NCBI GenBank assembly: GCA_024449915.1
Contig: JAMZAV010001056.1
Location: 496,001-560,000 of the forward strand
Direction: 5' to 3'
DNA from: Sweltsa coloradensis
Lineage: Eukaryota; Arthropoda; Insecta; Plecoptera; Chloroperlidae
Length of the DNA stretch: 64,000 nucleotides
In this document: positions 25,001-32,549 of the stretch, piece after piece
Numbering within the stretch: position 1 is the first letter of the stretch
How the letters are laid out: every line of letters begins with the position of its first letter
Notes under the pieces: generated by a model
The model's database searches: none
What the model saw: the letters and a program-made list of their open reading frames with translations, nothing else
What the model was told of the DNA's origin: nothing
Translations under genes and position numbers: made by a program

Positions 25001-27623
25001 GAGTCATGTATAAAAGAAATTACATGTAGTCAGTGGCGTAGGAACTATTTTTTTAGTGGGGGGGTCACACTCAAGTTGACTACGAGGTTGGGCGGGCAAA
25101 CCGGGGTCTGGGGCGAAGCCCCTGCCGCCGGAGGCTATTTTTTTCAAAAGGTGCCCTTGATAGGTGGCCTAAAACACGTTTTCAGACGAATTTTAATTAT
25201 GAATTAGTTTTAAATTTTGAAGCTAGTATTGCATTGAAGATTGATTACCTGACTAAAATCGGTCGACAGTCTGCTTGGGAGTGAAAATATTGCACACAAA
25301 ATATCATGAATATTAGTCTAAAATCAGATGGCTAGTCTAGTCTCGCAAATCACGTCTCTTACTGAATCTTTCTAAAAAATGTTAACAAAAAACCTTCCTT
25401 TTTGTTTGCAAGCCCCCTGTAATAAAAATCCTAAAAATCACTCAACACGCTACAAGCTAGAAAATGACACCCATACTTGCCTTGACCCCCCCACTGGGGG
25501 GGTCAAGCCAAAAAGTGGGGGGGGGAGTTTCCCCCCCATCTCCCCTCATTCCTACGCCCCTGCATGTAGTATATTGTCTTGGAAACAATGCCACGCAGTT
25601 ACCCGATGGTGTATTATTCTTTGTCTCGTGAAGTTATTGGTATAAATACATGTAGGTTATATGGAGAATAAAGAAGAGCAGTCCATCACATTTTAATAGT
25701 AACAGGAAGAACGATTATGCAAGGTAGGACATGAGAACATTTACAATTAAAATCATATAGCACCACTGACTCTGTGTTCAAAACATGTCAGTGAAATCAG
25801 ATTGGGATTTGTTTGGCTTCGGGCCACCTTGTATTGGCAACGTCTGCTGCCAAGTACCGTATACTGCATGGCTGAACAGAACTGATAACACCTGCAGTAA
25901 CTCACATGGAACCATCCAGTATGCAACTCCGTTAAAATTGGCAAATTAAAAAAACAATAATGTAAAGAGTTGTTTTTTCCCAAATTTGGACGAGCACTAA
26001 TTCAGTGACGCAAACAATAAACACTACCAGTACCAGCATGAAAGCAAATTGGTAAATGATATTTCCATATTATTCAGTCAAATAAATCACATTTTTAAAA
26101 ATATATTAATGTTTTACATATTGGCGTTTTCTATTGCCATACACTCATTGCACTCTGGCAGACTCGATAAAGAAGTTTCCTCTAGTTGGCGGGCAAACTT
26201 CTTTATCGACCTGCGATTGAACAAATTTCAAAACTTACCAAATTAAAAGAAAAACTGCGATCCAATGCACGTTTATTTATACCCAATCTACAACTTTTTT
26301 TGTGTGATATGTGTGTGTTGTACCAAATAATGTATTCCACAAAATAATCGAGAATATTTTACAGATCTCAATTTACAGTTATTGTTTGATTTAATATGAT
26401 TCTATTATTTATCAAGGTTAAACAATAAAGCAGACGTGTACATTGGTACACATAGATTTGACTCTAATTTTGATTTGATTATGAGATCTGTAAAATAAAT
26501 TGTTAAATAAATGCTTTAGAAATCAAAATTACAATTCTATAATGCACAACAGTATATAGAAATGCTCTATTCTCATCACCTTTATGTGATGCAACAAAAC
26601 TATGATATACCCCTCTCCTCTCCCCCCCCCCCCCTCCCCACCCAATGTCAATCCACCCCATCATCTCTGTTACGAGAATGTCAATAAGCAATAGAAATGC
26701 ATTAATTGTCTCTATCATTGCATTACTCTTCACATGAGTTATTTGTGATGCAATTGTACGTGTAACTGTTACATAATATTATAATGTTCTGTAGGAAACT
26801 TTAAGGATATTTCAAATACATTGCAATTGTTTCCTTGAAATTCTTTGCTTTGGTGAAAAACTACTCGTTTTTAGATCGTTAATGCTACAAACATAGTATT
26901 ATGAACATATTCAACATGTATGACGATGTTCAATGTTGCCGTATTATTTTAACTTAATTAAAATTAAATTCGCTTAAATATAACAATTTGATTGATCACG
27001 TTATTCATTATTGATATTAATAAATTAACTTCACGATTTGATTAATATTTTACACAATGTAAAGAAAAACTACTTACTTTAGAAAGTAAATAATATTTGC
27101 GAGTAATATGGTACTGAATAACGAGACCCTCTCTTTTCGTACAGACTGAATCAGACTTTTCAGGTTGAGAGTAAGCGCGAGCTTTTCAAACAATTGAAAG
27201 AAATCCGTTTTCTACCTCTGTAAAAAAAGTTCGTTTACAATGTGATATAAAATATATGTTATTAATATATTTAATTAACGTATATTCAGTTTTAAGAATT
27301 GAATTTCATATGTGGACAACAAAAACAGTAGGTTTACATAATTGCGCACAAAATAATAGAGAAATTTGAACGAATTTCAAAATAAATTTATAGCATGATG
27401 AATACATTTAAAATTTCAAACAAACAATTTGTTTTCGAGAACAGTATGCTGAAACCTGATGTTGACATCGATACTGGCTAACATCATGTATAGCTTGCAA
27501 AACAACAATATATTTAGGCCAACAACTTACACATTCACTTTTCAATGTTACAAAATACCAAAGTAAAATATATAAGTTACTATAATAACATATATTAAAC
27601 ACTCACGTGATTAAAAGACGCAT
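5614..27623 (-). CDS. Secreted low-complexity repeat protein, five-exon gene (whole span)
   Basis: The gene model joins 27623-27607, 16116-15892, 12806-12636, 7678-7064 and 5962-5614. Every junction has GT/AG. Phases agree: the first junction splits a codon AC|G, and all later junctions are phase 0. The predicted product starts MRLLITVLLVSLAVACSA, a signal peptide, then has acidic PAPEEDYAYEDD, Thr/Pro/Lys linkers, the segment RPFRSNQDLLAALKRKR, about five 21-residue repeats, a Ser/Asn stretch, and a basic end SGKSFSRGGRRV. Exons are GC-rich in AT-rich surroundings. It is likely secreted and intrinsically disordered. It recalls uncharacterised insect extracellular proteins, but I assign no function. 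The frame is interrupted in exons 2 and 5, so as it stands the sequence does not encode one continuous protein. Assembly indels or pseudogenisation are both possible. Exon 4 may alternatively be terminal (stop at 7004-7006). Confidence 0.72.
5963..7063 (-). other. Intron 4
   Basis: About 1.1 kb, from a GTAGAA donor (moderate) to a TTCCTTAG acceptor. It holds a GAAA-type simple repeat at 6415-6458 and otherwise nothing recognisable. If exon 4 is terminal this would be 3' sequence instead. Confidence 0.5.
6415..6458 (+). repeat. (GTAA)n/(GAAA)n simple repeat
   Basis: AGTAAGTAAGAAAG passes into AAGAAAGAAAGAAAGAGAG, inside intron 4. Confidence 0.85.
7064..7678 (-). CDS. Exon 4, tandem-repeat exon
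   Basis: Begins after GTGTTTTTAG and reads WRVVYEYLYIRFGYPVN, then an acidic linker with DADIGSDSDAQ, then DYDPPPKLKPGAHELVV. From about the middle it has a degenerate repeat of about 21 residues with the pattern T-x-x-K-P-x-x-P-x-x-V-x-Q-E-x-V-E: TAITTVVKPVDPFKVKQEQ, SVITTIIKPADPKQVEQKH, a scrambled unit, SVVPATVIQAGPLKVKREH, and weaker units PVVSFNIKPAKQGK and TVIATKVEPPK. The scrambled unit (IGCNDHCKP) results from two small compensating deletions. The exon is 615 bases to the GTAGAA donor (phase 0). Without that splice the frame runs on to a stop at 7004-7006. Plus-strand open frames here are shadows. No enzyme domain is seen; a charged, disordered extracellular region is likely. Confidence 0.7.
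8609..9310 (+). mobile_element. LINE (non-LTR retrotransposon) 3' end, 5'-truncated
   Basis: The frame ending at 8821 carries the typical C-terminus of a Jockey/CR1/I-type reverse transcriptase: PPRARTSMYQNGFYNRAVTL, then WNTIPLEVKN and FKNRIKTLF before the stop. About 430 bases of 3' UTR follow, ending in a AAATAATAATAAT tail (9265-9307), as expected for a target-primed insertion. The reverse transcriptase core and endonuclease are absent, so it is a dead 5'-truncated copy inside intron 3, on the strand opposite to the host gene. Confidence 0.8.
9325..9411 (-). repeat. tRNA-like sequence (SINE head or tRNA pseudogene)
   Basis: On the minus strand TAGCTCAATTC (box A-like), an anticodon-like arm TCGGT-TGTTAGA-ACCGA, and GGGTTCAATCCC (box B with one change) are in tRNA order. 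The base before the anticodon is G instead of the invariant U and no clean acceptor stem forms, so a working tRNA is unlikely. It lies 15 bases past the tail of the LINE at 8609-9310. Confidence 0.55.
9925..9947. repeat. Near-perfect palindrome GGTACCATAA/TTATGGTACC
   Basis: Ten-base arms around a 3-base centre, in intron 3. No flanking element ends were seen. Confidence 0.7.
12636..12806 (-). CDS. Exon 3, conserved RPFRSNQDLLAALKRKR segment
   Basis: Acceptor TCCTTGTAG precedes 12806 and donor GTAGGT follows 12636. At 171 bases it is exactly 57 codons, phase 0 at both ends. It reads VVNEPEDIDEGALDIEEVVP, then VTTEAPKKGLVKGMAVRPFR and SNQDLLAALKRKRQQEH. The acidic N-terminal half followed by a basic helix-forming end looks like the most conserved part of the protein. 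Similar RPFRSN-x-DLLAALKRRR strings occur, from memory, in uncharacterised insect secreted proteins; a protein search would settle this. The exon is undamaged, in contrast to exons 2 and 5. Confidence 0.8.
12925..13853 (-). mobile_element. LINE fragment (family shared with 54400-55267)
   Basis: The minus-strand frame 13853-13563 reads YFAFIHSHLSYGALFWG, then VFILQKRAIRIIAGASRKRS and CRELFRQLEIPTLA. This is the thumb and C-terminal part of a non-LTR reverse transcriptase. Beyond it the coding sequence continues with stops and shifts to about 13.3 kb. The 3' end is a CAAATGAATAAATTACTAC-type tail near 12.93 kb, like the ATGAATGAATAAATAAATAA tail of the 54.4-kb copy. It is inactive, and a GA microsatellite has grown within the tail region. 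Confidence 0.75.
12976..13071 (+). repeat. (GA)n microsatellite
   Basis: Almost pure GAGAGA with a few interruptions. The Ser/Leu-rich reading frame on the minus strand is its translation only. Confidence 0.92.
15689..15740 (-). repeat. SINE family A fragment
   Basis: On the minus strand CACCACCGGCAATCCTGATC matches the GGCAATCCTGACTG junction of the SINE copies at 21100, 22892, 37436 and 48935. Confidence 0.5.
15892..16116 (-). CDS. Exon 2, signal peptide and acidic N-terminus, frameshifted
   Basis: Acceptor GCTGGTTCCAG precedes 16116 and donor GTGAAT follows 15892. With exon 1 it reads MRLLITVLLVSLAVACSA, then RPAPEEDYAYEDDAHAEAPA and TPSTKAPPPSRHGLSARGRR. In that frame a TGA follows shortly (about 15942-15944). 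The sequence resumes sensibly in another frame as RGPSPLIRGAKTTAAPVKVA, then EPE up to the splice, which is in phase with exon 3. The exon is 225 bases; one base missing or two extra are needed to restore the frame. The GGCGCGCGG run (about 15955-15963) is the likely place, for example one CG unit too many. The signal peptide has a basic n-region, a Leu/Val core and a CSA-type cleavage site. GC content far exceeds the flanking introns. Confidence 0.72.
16143..16384. repeat. 31-bp tandem repeat array
   Basis: About seven to eight imperfect copies of a unit built from CTAGATCCTGACACTAGATC plus ACAACCATAAT. It begins 27 bases from the acceptor of exon 2. The outer copies are more diverged, and one copy has an insertion with ATAGAATCACTGGCGAATTA. 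Confidence 0.92.
17206..17588. mobile_element. Non-autonomous hAT element (383 bp)
   Basis: Ends read CAGGGGCGACTC and GGCTACGCCCCTG. The flanking 8-mers are TGTCCAGG (17198-17205) and GGTCCAGG (17589-17596), a 7/8 target duplication as expected for hAT. Long C runs lie just inside both ends (17221-17232 and about 17541-17562). No transposase sequence. Confidence 0.8.
19037..19265. mobile_element. Foldback element with ~100-bp arms
   Basis: The left arm begins TTACAAATACAAATCATTGG and the right arm ends CCAATGATTTGTATTTGTAA. The arms continue as near-complementary through GGTGATATTTCGACTTCTTT and the AAGACTT/AAGTCTT region to a short AT loop near 19.14-19.16 kb. No coding. Confidence 0.85.
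19683..20026. mobile_element. Terminal-inverted-repeat element (344 bp)
   Basis: Ends CTTTACACTGGGAAGTTAG and TAACCTCCCAGTGTAAAG are inverted. The motif TTTACACTGG recurs internally in both orientations (CTTTACACTGGAAACTC, TTTCCAGTGTAAAGGC). No clear target duplication, so the superfamily is unassigned. Confidence 0.7.
21100..21214 (-). mobile_element. SINE family A copy with tRNA-like head
   Basis: On the minus strand GGTCCCGGGTTCGAATCCCG holds a perfect box B (GGTTCGAATCC). GGCAATCCTGACTGAAGTG and the body TTTTCTCTCGGACATCC follow. Other copies: 22892-23003, 37436-37562, 48935-49010 and 61062-61165. Confidence 0.75.
22892..23003 (+). mobile_element. SINE family A copy
   Basis: CGAGCAATCCTGACTGAAGG is followed by the body GTCTTTAATGCGAATGCAAG and GAATTGCGTCCTCTT. 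The tRNA head is mostly lost. Confidence 0.65.
23936..24599. mobile_element. Element with ~65-bp terminal inverted repeats
   Basis: The left end has CTATAGTCTATCCATCC and then GGTACAAAGTGACCATCGGC. The right end read in reverse has CTAAAGTCTATCTATCC and then AAGTACAAAGTGACCATCGA. A second inner inverted pair is CTACGATCAAAACTGACTGA (from 24240) and TCAGTCAGTTTTTATCGTAG (to about 24345). Non-coding, unclassified. Confidence 0.8.
25031..25562. mobile_element. Non-autonomous hAT element (532 bp) with perfect 8-bp duplication
   Basis: Ends CAGTGGCGTAGGAA and TTCCTACGCCCCTG are inverted. CATGTAGT is repeated exactly at 25023-25030 and 25563-25570. G and C runs lie next to the ends (GTGGGGGGGTCA; CCCCCCCATCTCCCC). 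Confidence 0.93.
26164..26209. repeat. 15-bp-arm hairpin TCGATAAAGAAGTTT
   Basis: TCGATAAAGAAGTTT and AAACTTCTTTATCGA are exact inverses around a 16-base loop. The core CGATAAAGAAGTT reappears in a second hairpin at 58011-58037. Confidence 0.85.
27607..27623 (-). CDS. Exon 1, start codon and first 5.7 codons
   Basis: ATGCGTCTTTTAATCAC ends at a perfect donor GTGAGT (27606 downward). It encodes M-R-L-L-I and two bases of the next codon. Joined to exon 2 (G then GTGTTGCTC) it gives MRLLITVLLVSLAVACSA, a complete signal peptide. The phase match, the donor and the promoter 110-160 bases upstream support this start although the exon is tiny. A short signal-peptide exon separated by a long first intron is common for arthropod secreted and cuticle-type genes. 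Confidence 0.78.
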
Positions 27624-27735
27624 CCTTATCAGTTGTAAACTGTCGTCCTATACTAAAGAATAATAATAACCCGTTTTGTTACTATTATCTCGTACGGCGG
27701 CTCGTCTGAACACTGTCTAGCTATGGCTTAACACT
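27624..27735 (-). other. Predicted 5' UTR
   Basis: About 112 bases between the initiator-like CCAGTG (A at 27735) and the ATG, which sits in the context ATAAGGATGC. No upstream ATG problem was examined beyond this. Confidence 0.5.
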
Positions 27736-27783
27736 GGAAGGGTATCCACAGTTGTCCGGCTGTTTTATATGACCGTGACGTCA
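27735..27783 (-). promoter_or_regulatory. Core promoter: CRE, TATA box and initiator
   Basis: On the minus strand, in order: the palindrome TGACGTCA (27776-27783, full CRE), TATAAAA (27763-27769), and CCAGTGT with its A at 27735, 34 bases from the start of TATA. Spacing and order fit a TATA-type RNA polymerase II promoter for the gene starting at 27623. The CRE suggests CREB/ATF-type control; this is inference. Confidence 0.65.
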
Positions 27784-28831
27784 CAAGGAACGGTGGGGGA
27801 TAAAATCGTAACCCCCACCGCTAAACCGCGGGCAACGAGAGCTGTACCGTACATTCTAATATATTATACAATACGAAATGTAAGGGGAGGAGCACTGGTC
27901 AACTTTCGTTGCTCACTCAATAGATCGATCAAACGAAACTTTGTTCGTAGTATTATATAAAATAAAATAAGGTTTTGCTTGTTGAACTGGTTACAAAAAA
28001 TCAATTCCAATGTCAAATCACAAATATGTACTAGTTTTTTTTCGTTGTTTCGTTGACATGACCGACATTCTGTTGAAGTGTAAGATTGTCCGGATCGCTG
28101 ATTTATAACCCACTAATCTAGTACTAATGTTTTGTTTTATAAATATTATTCAGGGTTAAAATATCAAAGTGAAATGTTTTAGCGACTCGATCTCGTGACA
28201 CGGATGTGAATGCAACTCAGGCACGATTCAGCTTACAAGGATAACAATGCAGGGCGATTCTATTTCCGGTTAGCGAGCGATGTCTTGGTTCAGGAAATGA
28301 TTATCAATGAAGTTGATCGTTATTTGGAATAATATTAACGAAAGTGTCGAAAGTTGTATTGTAATAAATATCTTAAAACAATTAGGATTAATTATTATTA
28401 AAAATTGAAAGTAATGGGAAGAACAAAGTAGAACTTTTACTAATGAAAAATAATATGCAAATACTTTACTAGAATTTGTTATGTATATTTAATGGTCCGA
28501 ATTTTATTATTAATTCATGTTTATCTTACAAAGTTGCAAAACACCAAAAATTACTATTTATTATTATTATATTCCCATAATAATAAGAGACTGCTCTTAC
28601 TAAGTCTTTCTATAATCATTATGGATCTTGCTTACTGAATATGTGCCTATTAATTTGTTCATAGATCAACTAATAGTTATTTTACTTGTATTTAATAATA
28701 GAATTATTTTGCGTTTCGTATTTTGATAAAATAAATGTTTGATTGTTTTAGATTTACGAGAAAAACTAGTTTAGTCTAAACCGGTGTAATCCGTTTCGAG
28801 GTAAAGTTGTATATTTATTTTGGTCTATAAC
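27784..28831. other. Upstream region of the gene
   Basis: No repeat or exon recognised. The first 170 bases are more GC-rich than the rest (GGTGGGGGATAAAATCG, CCACCGCTAAACCGCGGGC) and may hold further promoter elements. Confidence 0.4.
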
Positions 28832-28835
28832 TTAA

Positions 28836-29477
28836 AGGGGATATTAACTCAAAAAATTATTTTTTACCACATGATCTATAGCACAATACTGCACTAAAAT
28901 GACAGTTTAAACAATTATATCTTGTAACTGTGATTTAACACGATTATTTAAATTTTTTTGATCCAGAAATTTGGGAAAATTGTTTTTTATGGGCTATTTC
29001 TTAAATCGGCTTTAACCTGCTTCTTTTTAGGTCCACATAAATACTAGAGCATAGTACCAATCAAAAATGCCCCTTTATAACATCGTGTCTTGAAACTGTA
29101 CCCAAATATACCCTCAAACACGCAAAAATATGCATTCCAAAATCACACCCCATCTTCGTAATCAGCATATTTTGACCGAACTACTAGCCCAAATTACAAA
29201 ACAAAATATAGAGAATTTACAGAAAAGGCTGTAGAGTACGTCAATAATAGGCAATATTTTTTTGGATCAAAATCCCCCAAGGTCACGGGGCATAAAAATC
29301 GTCCCCATGTTATTTCTTATGGGAGATTTTTGCCGATGGGACCTAGCTCTAAAAATGTCATACTTGACAATTTTTTGGGAGGTCATGGTGGCCCCAATAA
29401 TTTTTCTGTTGATTGCTAAATTCATTACTAGTTAGCCTGAATTAACTATATTTTTTGAGTTTAGCGGTTTATTACCC
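28836..29477. mobile_element. TTAA-bounded non-autonomous element (642 bp)
   Basis: TTAA occurs at 28832-28835 and 29478-29481. The ends AGGGGATATTAACTCAAAAA and, in reverse, GGGTAATAAACCGCTAAACT then CAAAAAAT are similar with a small indel. TTAA duplications are typical of piggyBac and Kolobok DNA transposons. Non-coding. Confidence 0.6.
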
Positions 29478-29576
29478 TTAATAGAACCGCAGGGAAATAT
29501 TGTTTTGAGAGACAGATTGCACTAAAAAAATGTACAGACAGAATTTTGATTCATTTTCATTTAGTTAACAAGGAAG

Positions 29577-30361
29577 CTTCGCAAACGTTTTTTCAGGCGC
29601 GTTGTTGGATGAGCGTATGTTTTTTAAACGAGAAAAAGCGTAAAATTGCGTTTTTCATGAGAAATTATTTTTCGATTGCGCTCAAATTTCACACAAATAT
29701 ATAAATGTTTAAAATTAAGATTCTGTGAAAATATCATTACAATCGGATAAAGCATGTAGGTGTTATAAGTCGAACAAATTGTTTTTTAAACGAAAAAAGA
29801 GTAAAATTGCGATTTTCATTAGAAAGTATTTTTCGATCGCGCTCAAATTTCACAACAATATATTAATTTATAAAATTAAGGTTCTGTGAAAAAAATCATT
29901 GCAATAGGATAAAGCATGTAGGTGTTATAAGTCGAAGAATGTTTTAAAAATTTAAAAAATTTAAAATTGCGATTTTCATAAGAAATAATTTTTGGATTAC
30001 GCTCAAATTTCACACGAATATATTAATTCATAAAATTAAGGTTCTGTAAAAAATCATTAGAATTGGATCAAGAATGTAGGTGTTATAAGTCGAAGAATAA
30101 ATAAAAAAAAAAATTGTAAAATTGCGATTTTTATGAGAAATGATTTTTTGATTGCGCTCAAAAACGAGGCAGTTCTAAGTTCAGAGATTTCGAAGGCCCC
30201 AGAAAATTTCATTGCAATTGGAAATTCGGTTTAGCCGGAATCGTGTTAACAAACACACAAAAATACAAAAAGAAAGAAAGAAAGAAAGAAAAAAAACATT
30301 CCGGATTATTTTCTCCAGTGTAGTGAAATGGAATCTTCGCTTTGCTCGCTACGCTCATCCA
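29577..30361 (+). mobile_element. TTGGATGAGC family, copy 2, with four internal monomers
   Basis: The start GCGCGTTGTTGGATGAGCG and the end TCGCTACGCTCATCCAA give inverted TTGGATGAGCG ends. Inside, a unit beginning TAAAATTGCG lies at 29641, 29802, 29962 and 30117, a period of 155-161 bases. Each complete unit carries CGCTCAAATTTCACAC, TAAAATTAAGGTTCTGTGAA and GCATGTAGGTGTTATAAGTC. A GAAA microsatellite lies near 30270. Non-coding. Confidence 0.78.
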
Positions 30362-32353
30362 ATAATTCAATAATCTGACTAATTCCACATTTTCAATACC
30401 GATACAATTTAAACATGTTTTCATATGATTCAGTTTTATTAAACATTGATTATGTCACACCACTTTTTTAAATTGTTTATATAATGACTGAAATTTTGTG
30501 AGTCTTTTATAATCTAAGTTTTGTTCACTGTCTCACTTCGTTAGGCCTACTTAGTTTTTTTACAACTAAACATGATATAGGCGTTAAATAAAAATAAAAA
30601 GCTTCATCTTTATGTGCCTATTTTATTTCCAATTAGGTATCGAGTGGGCTACATTACAAAATCCTTCACCATAGCTGTGTGTAACTATATATTTGTAGTA
30701 TAATAATGTTATTTTTGCTATTATTTTACTTATTGCCCTTTCTGAGCTTCACCATTGGGGGCATATAGTTTATTATGTACGGAAGCAAAGTTTGGCAGAA
30801 AAGGAATACAAATTAATCAATGCAATTTTTTGTTTAGGCAGAAAGCAAATAAAGTATTAAAATAAAACTTCTTTTCTTTTCTTGTAAGTTTTGAAACTAA
30901 ATTTTATTTCAAAATTTTATATCTTTTCTATTAATTTAAATTATGTTTAATCCATTTCGATTCACTTACATTCACATTTTTAGCATACACAATTTTTATA
31001 TCTTACCATATATTTTGCCTTAAATTTGATTGATCCGATTATCTATATGTATTTCGACATTATAACTTACTGTTGATTATTTTGTGTGCAATCATGTCTA
31101 ATAATAGTTTTATTTTTGTCCTTTGTAAATCAGTGTTTATAACTGAATAGGACATATGCAATAAACTATGTGTCTTGTTCAAGAGGTCGTGACGAAGATG
31201 GAGATATTTCCCCTCGTGTAAGCCCGATATAGCCACGAGCTAAACAACCAGTCCACGATCCTTGGAGCTATAACTTCTACCTCAGACTGTAGTGAAATCT
31301 TGTTTTTGTTTCATAAAAGTGACGGTTTTCCATACGTCACTGCTATTCGAATGTCATACATAGCTGCGGCCTTATTCCGAAAGGTCAGAACAATTTTGAC
31401 TCCCCCATTTCATTTCCCTGGGCTGTATTGCATCTGCAGTTACAAGCTAAGCAAGGCGTGGGCGGGTCCTGCTGTATGGTTGTACTTGTAACCTCTTACC
31501 GCACGGGTGATTGTTACGATGCAGGGTGTAACCGCAAGAGTAGAGTGGTGTAACGTGGTGTAACTAGAGGTGGAATCACTTTGGATATTGTTATGTCATG
31601 TGAAAAGTCTTCGCTATTAGAACGCAAATGATATGTGCGATAAAACTTCAAGTCACAAAATTATACTTTATATTAAACTGTGCTAGAAATAAATATTAAG
31701 TCGAAGACGTGAAACATCAATATTTAGATGCATAGGCGTATCAAGAAATGAATTCAAGATCGAATGTTGTCATACGTTAATTTTAAAATTTCATCCGTAA
31801 TACCTTACCACATACCTTAATATTTTTATGTGTAGAGTTAAACCTGAGCGTTTCGAGCTGGTTTACTTCTCTAACGAGTTAAATATTCGACATCTGTAAT
31901 TTAAATGCTCTCAAATGGGCTGAAATGATCAATACTGATAACAATTCAATGTTTCATTGGATTTTCTGGTGATATTAATTAAAGTTTAGGCCTACTAATA
32001 ATTTCGATAAAACTTCAAACTAAAATCGACTGGAAAACACTCTTGATTCAAACACTTATTATATAATTTTGGATACTTGAAGCCAAGTACATTCTGAAAT
32101 GATTCTATAACTATTTCCGGTACAATCTTCTATGGGAGACTCCTGTTAGTGGAATCGAAGAGGGGAAACTGTATGAAGGGGTAAGGGGGGTAGAGGACCC
32201 CCCCTAATATTTATTGATCACTAACAACAGGTATTAACCCACAAGTGTTAGGCATCATTTCAAACCAAAAACATACGACCTGACTCAAGACAGTACGTTT
32301 GTGTTGTCTTCTAAATCGGTCAAGAGTAATGATATATTTTACATAACAAATTA
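30362..32353. other. Non-coding stretch
   Basis: No exon, RNA gene or element ends were recognised in this 2 kb. Confidence 0.4.
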
Positions 32354-32549
32354 TAAACTGTTTAAAAATAGTATTTTTGGACTTCACACTGTTCTCTTTT
32401 CAAAAATATTGCAGTAATATTTCGGCGTCTTCAAAAGTCTTTTTCAAACCGTTTGAAAAGGTTTTAAAAAGACTTAAAAAGTCAAAATATTACTGCAATA
32501 CTTTTTTTAAGATCAGTGTAAAGTCCACAAATACTATTGTAAACGTTTA
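32354..32549. mobile_element. Foldback element with ~65-bp arms
   Basis: The left arm AAATAGTATTTTTGGACTT with TTGCAGTAATATTT is complementary to the right arm AAATATTACTGCAA with AAGTCCACAAATACTATT. The centre contains a further inverted AAAAGTCTTTTT/AAAAAGACTT pair. Confidence 0.85.

Larger units (their letters stand above)
16117..27606 (-). other. Intron 1 (about 11.5 kb)
   Basis: Runs from a perfect GTGAGT donor to the GCTGGTTCCAG acceptor. It holds a 31-bp tandem array, two hAT non-autonomous elements, a terminal-repeat element at 19683, two foldback elements, SINE copies at 21.1 and 22.9 kb, and a hairpin at 26.2 kb. No other exon is supported in it. Confidence 0.65.

Noticed and set aside
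29641..30170. CRISPR-like array
   Set aside because: Units are about 160 bp, contiguous and without spacers, and lie within a eukaryotic repeat.
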